From positions 1-11,121 of the forward strand of contig SKSA01000253.1 in assembly GCA_007118195.1 (NCBI GenBank): DNA of 11,121 nucleotides. The letters run 5' to 3'. The stretch comes from Anaerobacillus sp. (GTDB lineage Bacteria > Bacillota > Bacilli > Bacillales > Anaerobacillaceae). Shown piece by piece: positions 6,764 through 11,121 of the stretch; positions within the stretch are counted from its first letter, which is position 1; each line of letters opens with the position of its first letter. The position numbers were made by a program, and so were the translations under genes. The notes beneath the pieces are model-generated. The model did not search any database and was not told where the DNA came from. It worked only from the letters and a program-made list of their open reading frames with translations.

Positions 6764-7816
6764 TTATCGATTAACGTATATAAACTTTTCTTGCTTTTCT
6801 TCAACTTCACCGATGATCTTTGCTTCTGCAACACCTAGTTTATGTAGGCTTTCCACATATAGATTGGCTTCTTCTTTCGGTATGCTAACTAAAAGTCCTC
6901 CAGAAGTAATCGCATCACATAAAATCCATTGTTCAAACTCCTCGATGTCGTTATGATAATTTACATCGTTAGCGAGCCAGCGCTGGTTGGCTTTAGAACC
7001 ACCTGGGACGATTCCCTCTTGTGCTAGCCCGATGGTTCCATCGAGAATCGGAACTTCACTAAAGTTAAGCTTAAAAGTTACGTCGCTTCCTTTGGCCATT
7101 TCATAAGCATGTCCTAATAAACCAAACCCAGTGATATCTGTCACAGAATTTGGGTGTAATGATTGCAAAGCTGAACTTGCCTTATCATTTAAAGCGGCCA
7201 TTGTTGCCATCACTTTATTTAATTGTTCTTCCGTAAGTTTGTCTCTTTTGATCGCCGTTGTTTGAATACCCACTCCGATTGGTTTTGTTAAGACAAGAAC
7301 ATCACCTGGCTTGGCACCCACATTTTTATACACCTTCTTGGGATGAATAATGCCTGTGACGGAAAGTCCAAACTTCGGTTCTTGGTCATCAATCGAGTGA
7401 CCACCGATAACAACAGCGCCCGTCTCATTCACTTTGTCAGAGGCACCGCAAAGGATTTGCGCTAAAATATCTGGATTTAATTTTTTAATTGGAAAGCCAA
7501 CGATATTTAAAACGGTCTTCGGAACGCCTCCCATGGCATATACGTCACTTAGTGAATTTGCTGCTGCAATTTGGCCGAACATATACGGATCATCAACAAT
7601 TGGTGTGAAAAAATCAACTGTTTGAATGATGGCAATATCATCAGTTAATTGATAAACTCCAGCATCATCTGAAGTTTCATGTCCTACTAATACATTAGGG
7701 TCAAAGGCTCTTTCGGGTAGTTGACACAAAACTTGTGCCAGGTCTTCAGGACCAATTTTACATCCTCAACCACCTTTACCTGTCATTGTTGTTAATTTTA
7801 TCTGATTATTTTCCAC
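6764..7816 (-). CDS. selD: Selenophosphate synthetase SelD, itself a selenoprotein (Sec17)
   Basis: Makes selenophosphate from selenide and ATP, the selenium donor for SelA. The full gene is 350 aa when the in-frame TGA at 7768-7766 is read as Sec. The start is GTG 7816 (protein begins MENNQIKLTTM), behind AGGGAGGTG at 7835-7827. The active-site motif is GKGGUGCK: Sec17 replaces the usual Cys17 and Lys20 is the conserved partner. Downstream are the PEDLAQVL helix, ETSDDAGVYQL, DFFTPIVDDPYMFGQIAAANSLSDVYAMGG and GGHSIDDQEPK, all typical. A search that stops at TGA would begin wrongly at TTG 7729 and lose the catalytic loop. A hairpin follows the UGA (separate entry). It has its own sigma-A-like promoter and is divergent from the SelW-like gene. 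lysR may be cotranscribed downstream. Confidence 0.96.
7741..7768 (-). promoter_or_regulatory. selD Sec UGA and candidate bacterial SECIS hairpin
   Basis: The UGA is at 7768-7766. After 12 nt a small hairpin GGTC (7753-7750) - CTGAA - GACC (7744-7741) forms within the coding region, a position suited to SelB binding. The first G of the five-base loop is third. If the closing C-G pair is open the loop is larger. By eye it is weaker than the hairpin in the SelW-like gene. Confidence 0.55.
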
Positions 7817-7842
7817 GGTTAAATTGCACCTCCCTATCGAAT

Positions 7843-7872
7843 AGTATAAGCGTATTTTTTGATTTTTGACAA
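7843..7872 (-). promoter_or_regulatory. Sigma-A-like promoter of selD
   Basis: On the minus strand, -35 TTGTCA (7872-7867) and -10 TATACT (7848-7843) are 18 bp apart. The predicted start near 7836 puts the Shine-Dalgarno at the very 5' end and gives a leader of about 20 nt, so little room for leader regulation. The divergent gene at 7923 shares this 106-bp intergenic space. Its TTGACA (7866-7871) overlaps the selD -35, but I see no well-spaced -10 for it. Confidence 0.65.
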
Positions 7873-7922
7873 ATAATATCATAAAATAAAACAAAATATT
7901 TTAGTAAGGAGTTGAAATTTTA

Positions 7923-8156
7923 ATGAATATTGAAGTTCAATTTTGTATGATGTGAAACTATGCACCAAAGGCTGCGAGTTTCGCAGAAGAGTTATTTAAT
8001 AATTTTCGAACTGAGATAGACAAAGTTGAACTTGTGCCTAGTTCTGGGGGCGCTTTCGAAGTTATTGTCAATGGCGAGAAGATTTATTCCAAGCTAGAAA
8101 CTGGAGTTTTTCCAAATAATGAAGAGGTTGTTGCGAAGTTAAAGCAATTTAAATAA
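7923..8156 (+). CDS. SelW-like Rdx family selenoprotein, CxxU motif (Sec11)
   Basis: Small thioredoxin-like redox protein of the Rdx (SelW/SelT/SelH) family, 77 aa with the TGA at 7953-7955 read as Sec. The start is ATG 7923 behind AAGGAG (7906-7911). The sequence opens MNIEVQFCMMUNYAPKAA. It has an initial beta strand, then C8-M-M-U11 as the CxxU redox motif, a helix ending in EELFNNF, and VELVPSSGGAFEVIVNGEKIYSK. The GxFEV..NG segment and the following TGVFPNNEEVVAKL are the usual Rdx pattern, and the length is typical. If TGA meant stop, only a 10-aa peptide would result, while the frame beyond it is open and family-like for 66 codons. A perfect hairpin lies at the right distance after UGA. 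Its divergent position from selD and the Sec genes around it support the reading. Its redox partner is unknown. Confidence 0.92.
7953..7986 (+). promoter_or_regulatory. SelW-like gene: Sec UGA and bacterial SECIS hairpin
   Basis: UGA at 7953-7955. The stem CTGCGA (7972-7977) / TCGCAG (7981-7986) closes a GTT loop (or GCG/CGC around AGTTT). The loop G is 22 nt after the UGA, with G and U at the loop start as in bacterial SECIS elements recognised by SelB. Confidence 0.75.
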
Positions 8157-8297
8157 AGCGGTATGCGTCTACAAGCGTCATTTATCAAATTTTGAAATAA
8201 TTTCAAAAAACCCTACCAAAATTTCTATATTTTCTTGTATAATATTAGTGGACAAGCTTAATTAAAAAGAGAAATGAAATCGGAGAGGGAGGTAATC
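8157..8297 (+). promoter_or_regulatory. Intergenic region with -10 TATAAT and a dyad before the 45-aa gene
   Basis: A TATAAT lies at 8238-8243, 54 bp before the ATG at 8298. No clear -35 is seen at the normal distance (ACCAAA at 8215-8220 is poor), so an activator may be needed. The near-perfect dyad TTTTGAAAT-a-ATTTCAAAA (about 8190-8208) lies 30 to 48 bp upstream of the -10 and could be an operator. No T-tract terminator follows the SelW-like gene, so read-through from it is also possible. Confidence 0.45.
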
Positions 8298-8435
8298 ATG
8301 AAAAAAAATATTACCAAAGGATTTGGAATTGGCTTTGGGATTGGTGTATCACTCTATTTAGCTGGACTTTATTTAGAGTACAAAGAAAAAGCCGATGAGA
8401 TCAAGGAAAGAGAAACATTTGGAACTGGACAATAA
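8298..8435 (+). CDS. Small single-span membrane protein, 45 aa, unknown function
   Basis: I do not recognise the family. ATG 8298 has an excellent Shine-Dalgarno (GAGGGAGGT, about 8285-8293) and the 45-codon frame ends at TAA 8433-8435, 25 bp before a strong terminator. MKKNITK is followed by a glycine-rich hydrophobic segment GFGIGFGIGVSLYLAGLYL (about 8-26) with GxGxG spacing suited to helix packing. A charged tail EYKEKADEIKERETF then follows (27-41). A K-rich N-terminus before the span and an acidic/basic C-terminal helix suggest a membrane-anchored small protein. It sits between the SelW-like gene and selA, the only gene there without an assigned role. A selenium link is positional inference only. 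Confidence 0.75.
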   Translation: MKKNITKGFGIGFGIGVSLYLAGLYLEYKEKADEIKERETFGTGQ

Positions 8436-8459
8436 TTGACTTTTAAGTGAATAAAACAA

Positions 8460-8494
8460 CAAAAGGTGATCGGGCGAACCGATCACCTTTTTTT
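8460..8494 (+). terminator. Strong intrinsic terminator after the 45-aa gene
   Basis: The arms AAAAGGTGATCGG (8461-8473) and CCGATCACCTTTT (8479-8491) form a 13-bp stem with a GCGAA loop, followed by a T run. It ends the SelW-like/45-aa transcript and insulates selA. Confidence 0.92.
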
Positions 8495-8826
8495 ACCATC
8501 TTCATGATTCTTTCTTCTGGGGTCTTATCGATTTGTTTTTTTCGGAGACACCTCCATCGTTGTTCAATTTAGAACAATGAGTAATCAGCTACATTGTGCA
8601 ACCGTTATCACCCCTTAGAGGTATTGAAAAGCAAATCTTACCCTAAATCAAATTAGATGGGAGAAAAAGCATAGAAGCGATTTCTCAATACTATTGTGTG
8701 TGTTCTTCACAAAATTATTTATGGAAAAGTTTGTTTTTTAAAATCGCATCGTTCGTTAGGTTTTTGGGCATAGTTTAGGTATAATCAACACATAATAAGA
8801 GATTTTACATTAATGGGGAGTGGAAG
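8495..8826 (+). promoter_or_regulatory. selA upstream region with -10 TATAAT
   Basis: No gene seen in this stretch. TATAAT at 8780-8785 lies about 42 bp before the selA ATG. The -35 is poor (GTTAGG 8755-8760 is 19 bp away). The Shine-Dalgarno GGGGAGTGG lies just before ATG 8827. A dyad TTGTTC (8560-8565) / GAACAA (8572-8577) could be an operator or small hairpin. A TGTG...CACA palindrome (8695-8711) resembles an Fnr site but has the wrong spacing. Confidence 0.45.
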
Positions 8827-10236
8827 ATGAAACAATTTTTACGTGAATTACCGGCTATACATATTTTGAAAAATGATCATCGTTTTTTGCGGTATACTGA
8901 AAGTTTTGATTTATCGGAGCTAGAATTAACGCAATTGCTTCAAAATGAAATTGACAAACTTAGACAAGCTCTTCTTTTGGAAAACGTACAGTCGATTACG
9001 AACCCGACAAAAGAAGTGTTTATAGAACTAGTGTTTAACAACCTTGTACAAAAATTAGACAAATACGATCCTTACTATTTGAGACAAGTGATTAACGGCA
9101 CCGGTACGATTTTACACACGAATTTGGGAAGAGCTAAACTAAGTGAGAAAGCAATTGAGCATGTTGTTCAAGTTGCTCAAAATTACTCGAATCTAGAGTT
9201 TAACATTGAAGAAGGAAAACGTGGATCAAGACATGACATTATAGAGAATACTTTGAAGCGTATTACAGGAGCAGAAGCTGCAATGGTTGTTAATAACAAT
9301 GCAGCAGCGGTGTACTTAATATTACGTGCTTTAGCTTGTGAAAAGGAAGTCATTGTTTCTCGTGGTCAGCTCGTCGAAATTGGTGGCTCGTTTCGGGTTT
9401 CTTCGATCATGGAGGAAAGCGGCGCTAAACTAGTCGAGGTGGGCACAACTAATAAAACTCATGAGTATGACTATGATAACGCCATCACTGAAGAAACTGC
9501 AATGATTTTAAAGGTTCATACAAGTAACTTTAAAACAGTTGGCTTTACGGCATCTGTTGAGACCGAGGAACTCGTACAACTTACAATGAAGCATGACGGG
9601 GTTATTTTTTACGAGGACTTAGGCAGTGGTGCCTTATTTGACTTTACACAGCACGGTGTGGGGGACGAACCCGTTGTTTCCAAAGTGTTAAAAATGGGGG
9701 TTGATATCGTTTCATTTAGTGGTGACAAACTTCTCGGTGGCCCACAGGCGGGTATCATTGCCGGGAAAAAAGAGATCATCCAAAAACTGAAAAAACATCA
9801 ATTAGCACGAGTGCTTCGTGTAGATAAAATGACGCTTGCCGCGCTCGAAGCAACGTTAAAATCATATGAAAATGAGACGGCAGCTAAAGATGTGCCTACT
9901 GTAAGAGATATTTTAGCGTTAAAACCTGAAATTGAATTAAAAGCGAAAGCATTTGTTGATGAAGTTGAAAAGAATTGTTTGAGTTATTCGTGTAAATTAG
10001 TCGACGAAGTTTCTCAAATTGGTGGTGGAACGATGCCTACTGAGGAAATTCCGACAAAAGCGGTTGCGCTTGTTTCAAATAAATTCTCGGCAAATCAACT
10101 TTCAGAACAATTAAGATTATATAAACCAGCGATTATTTCACGGAGAAAAGACGATCATGTCTTACTTGACTTTCGAACGGTTTCAAATGAAGAAATGAAG
10201 ATCATTGTTGATGCATTAAAAGAGATTGAAAAATAG
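8827..10236 (+). CDS. selA: L-seryl-tRNA(Sec) selenium transferase (selenocysteine synthase)
   Basis: PLP enzyme that turns Ser-tRNA-Sec into Sec-tRNA-Sec with selenophosphate. In studied bacteria it is a decamer. It is 469 aa, close to the usual 460-470. The start is ATG 8827 after GGGGAGTGG. The N-terminal domain (MKQFLRELPAIHIL...) precedes the conserved INGTGTILHTNLGRA (about 89-103). Next come SNLEFNIEEGKRGSR, the NNNAAAVYLIL segment, SRGQLVEIGGSFR, VGTTNKTH, and the PLP lysine in SFSGDKLLGGPQAG at K301. The C-terminal part has RVDKMTLAALEATL and ends PAIISRRKDDHVLLDFRTV. No frameshift or missing key residue is seen. It is monocistronic by the look of its own -10 and the terminator upstream. 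Confidence 0.98.
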   Translation: MKQFLRELPAIHILKNDHRFLRYTESFDLSELELTQLLQNEIDKLRQALLLENVQSITNPTKEVFIELVFNNLVQKLDKYDPYYLRQVINGTGTILHTNLGRAKLSEKAIEHVVQVAQNYSNLEFNIEEGKRGSRHDIIENTLKRITGAEAAMVVNNNAAAVYLILRALACEKEVIVSRGQLVEIGGSFRVSSIMEESGAKLVEVGTTNKTHEYDYDNAITEETAMILKVHTSNFKTVGFTASVETEELVQLTMKHDGVIFYEDLGSGALFDFTQHGVGDEPVVSKVLKMGVDIVSFSGDKLLGGPQAGIIAGKKEIIQKLKKHQLARVLRVDKMTLAALEATLKSYENETAAKDVPTVRDILALKPEIELKAKAFVDEVEKNCLSYSCKLVDEVSQIGGGTMPTEEIPTKAVALVSNKFSANQLSEQLRLYKPAIISRRKDDHVLLDFRTVSNEEMKIIVDALKEIEK

Positions 10237-10255
10237 AGTTCAGTCAAGTCACAAA

Positions 10256-10380
10256 GAGTCATTCAAAATGCCCGAATAAAGTGTTACCTTCATGATTTGG
10301 TGGGCACATTGATCCTAGCGGTGTGTACGTTTTTGATTTAATCCTATCGTTTGGGCACATTGAGTCATTCAACGTGCCCA
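10256..10380. repeat. GGGCAC/GTGCCC palindromic repeat cluster downstream of selA
   Basis: GAGTCATTCAA occurs at 10256-10266 and 10362-10372. GGGCACATTGA occurs at 10302-10312 and 10353-10363. Together they make two hairpins: a loose one, TCAA..TGCCC (10263-10273) with GGGCA..TTGA (10302-10312), and a tight one, TGGGCAC-a-TTGA (10352-10363) with TCAA-c-GTGCCCA (10369-10380). The last hairpin is followed by TTATTACTATTTTT and might serve as the selA terminator. Spurious short ORFs containing the residues MCP arise from such repeats on the minus strand. Confidence 0.75.
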
Positions 10381-10470
10381 TTATTACTATTTTTACCTTT
10401 ACTCGCATATCAGCCTGCTTAATTACCACACAAATCAACCTGTTATTCATTCACCGCCACTAAAGTTTTT

Positions 10471-10608
10471 TTAACTTTCGCCGTCAGTTTGTCCAACATG
10501 ATTTCGTTTTTTTACTTTTTTCGAACCACTTAACGGCTCTGGTTGTCCAGGATTATGTCCTTTAGGTGAGTTTTTACGTTGGTCTTTATAAGTATTTTTT
10601 TCGGTCAT
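10471..10608 (-). CDS. sspP: Small acid-soluble spore protein P (SspP/CotL)
   Basis: Forty-five-residue spore-specific protein found in the core or coat fraction of Bacillus spores. ATG 10608 is preceded by AAGGAGG (10614-10620). The sequence opens [20 protein letters not shown] and continues [18 protein letters not shown]. This matches what I recall of B. subtilis SspP in its [22 protein letters not shown] core. The length is slightly below the about 48 aa of the B. subtilis protein, with a divergent C-terminus (VGQTDGES). Its function in the spore is poorly defined. Expression is expected in the forespore. I could not identify a sigma-G promoter with confidence in the 139-bp divergent space. 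Confidence 0.92.
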   Translation of the reverse strand: MTEKNTYKDQRKNSPKGHNPGQPEPLSGSKKVKKRNHVGQTDGES

Positions 10609-10747
10609 GCGAATCCTCCTTAGTTTTTATTTGTAGCATAATTAGTATTTTAGTGGAATAGAAAATCTATTCATTTTATGGGTGTATAGATTTTTACCTA
10701 ATTATAAAAACTAATAAAGCAATATAGCTAAAAAGGGGGAGTTTGTT

Positions 10748-11005
10748 TTGCCATATATTAAAAACAAGCAACAATCATTCCAAGCAGCGCAACAAGCGTT
10801 TGTTCAAGCTGAACAAGCATCGAATGATCTGCAGCCGACAGATGAAGACTTTGGACATCATTTAAAAAAGGCTCAACAGGAAATTACCGAAGCAGAACAG
10901 GTCATTGATAAAGCGTTACGTAATGCTTCTGAACATCAACGGCGTGAGTTACAAAAATATCAAGAAGAAATCGCGGAGCTTAAAGAGATTTTAAATCAAT
11001 TTTAA
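10748..11005 (+). CDS. Small coiled-coil protein, 85 aa, possibly YtzC/DUF2524-like
   Basis: The start is TTG 10748, six bases after a strong GGGGGAG (10735-10741). No ATG is available in the N-terminal part of this frame. The product is almost all helix-formers rich in Q, E, A and K, with two helices separated by NDLQPTDEDFG (about 26-36). Helix 2 (HHLKKAQQEITEAEQVIDKAL) and the last (ASEHQRRELQKYQEEIAELKEIL) show heptad patterns of a hairpin coiled coil. There is no signal or membrane segment and no cysteine. It vaguely recalls Bacillus YtzC (DUF2524), but that is from memory and weak. It is divergent from sspP, so a sporulation role is conceivable. Function unknown. Confidence 0.8.
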   Translation: MPYIKNKQQSFQAAQQAFVQAEQASNDLQPTDEDFGHHLKKAQQEITEAEQVIDKALRNASEHQRRELQKYQEEIAELKEILNQF

Positions 11006-11006
11006 T

Positions 11007-11121
11007 CCTTAAATGTTTTAAGGGTTATAGACCCCCACCTCAACGCGTAGCGTAGGTGGGAACTTTTAATCAGGTGGAGTCGAGACTCCATCTGATTTCT
11101 CGATGTTTCAGCTTGCTGAAA
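11007..11121 (+). repeat. Run of four hairpins at the right edge, possible IS200/IS605-type end
   Basis: Four stems stand in a row. CCTTAAA/TTTAAGG is at 11007-11023. CCCACCT..ACGC/GCGT-AGGTGGG is at 11034-11060. AATCAGGTGGAGTC/GACTCCATCTGATT is at 11069-11098 (14 pairs with one G-T). TTTCAGC/GCTGAAA is at 11106-11121. None has a proper T-tract, so they are not a simple terminator, although the first could stop transcription of the 85-aa gene inefficiently. Dense short hairpins of this type occur at ends of IS200/IS605 elements. No transposase is visible before the window ends. Confidence 0.6.

Noticed and set aside
6764..7729. SelD as a 321-aa protein starting at TTG 7729
   Set aside because: This start has no Shine-Dalgarno and removes the GKGGUGCK active site. 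The upstream frame with GTG 7816, ribosome site and promoter is family-like through the TGA.
7866..7894. TTGACA-based promoter for the SelW-like gene
   Set aside because: The -35 is perfect, but the only -10-like hexamers are at wrong spacing (TAAAAT at 10 bp, TAAAAC at 15 bp).
7766..7955. TGA codons in selD and the SelW-like gene as pseudogene mutations
   Set aside because: Both fall exactly at known Sec/Cys catalytic positions, have following hairpins, and the genome encodes all Sec machinery in the same window.
8695..8711. Fnr-type site before selA (TGTG...TCACA)
   Set aside because: The half-sites are one base off the usual 5-6-5 spacing and lie about 75 bp upstream of the -10, so support is too weak to list.
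10259..10450. Minus-strand 63-aa ORF
   Set aside because: It is read from the GGGCAC repeat cluster. It has repeated MCP-type words from the repeats and no ribosome site.

Overview
The window is AT-rich DNA from a spore-forming member of the Bacillaceae. A gene for small acid-soluble spore protein P, Bacillus-style Shine-Dalgarno sites (AGGAGG-type) and intrinsic terminators support this. I cannot name the species. The window holds a complete selenocysteine (Sec) decoding kit: tRNA-Sec (selC, 2-97, minus), selB (2745-4676), selD (6764-7816, minus) and selA (8827-10236). It also holds two genes that themselves use UGA as Sec: selD (Sec17) and a small SelW-like Rdx protein (7923-8156, Sec11). 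A plain ORF search truncates the first and misses the second.

Layout from left to right. selC points out of the left edge. A 50-aa ORF of unknown function (451-603) with its own terminator follows, then a hairpin pair that looks like an IS200/IS605-type end remnant (about 640-800). Next is a DUF21-CBS-CorC/HlyC membrane protein (994-2244). The 500-bp gap before selB contains a tandem array of about 135-bp units built on long imperfect palindromes, then two overlapping (mutually exclusive or pseudoknot-forming) stems. selB overlaps a GT4-type glycosyltransferase gene by 22 nt, and this pair ends in a bidirectional terminator. Facing it are a LysR regulator and, upstream on the same strand, selD. 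selD is divergent from the SelW-like gene, which is followed by a 45-aa single-span membrane protein and a strong terminator. selA follows, then a repeat cluster with GGGCAC/GTGCCC arms, sspP (minus), an 85-aa coiled-coil protein, and a run of four hairpins at the right edge.

How the parts fit. SelD makes selenophosphate. SelA uses it to convert Ser-tRNA-Sec to Sec-tRNA-Sec. SelB delivers that tRNA at UGA codons followed by a hairpin. SelD and the SelW-like protein are both producers or consumers in this circuit, so selenophosphate synthesis depends on Sec insertion. The glycosyltransferase translationally coupled to selB, the LysR gene beside selD and the tiny membrane protein are accessory candidates. 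The glycosyltransferase resembles, from memory of the family, selenosugar synthase SenB (TIGR04348-like), which would imply a second use for selenophosphate. This is an inference that needs an alignment.
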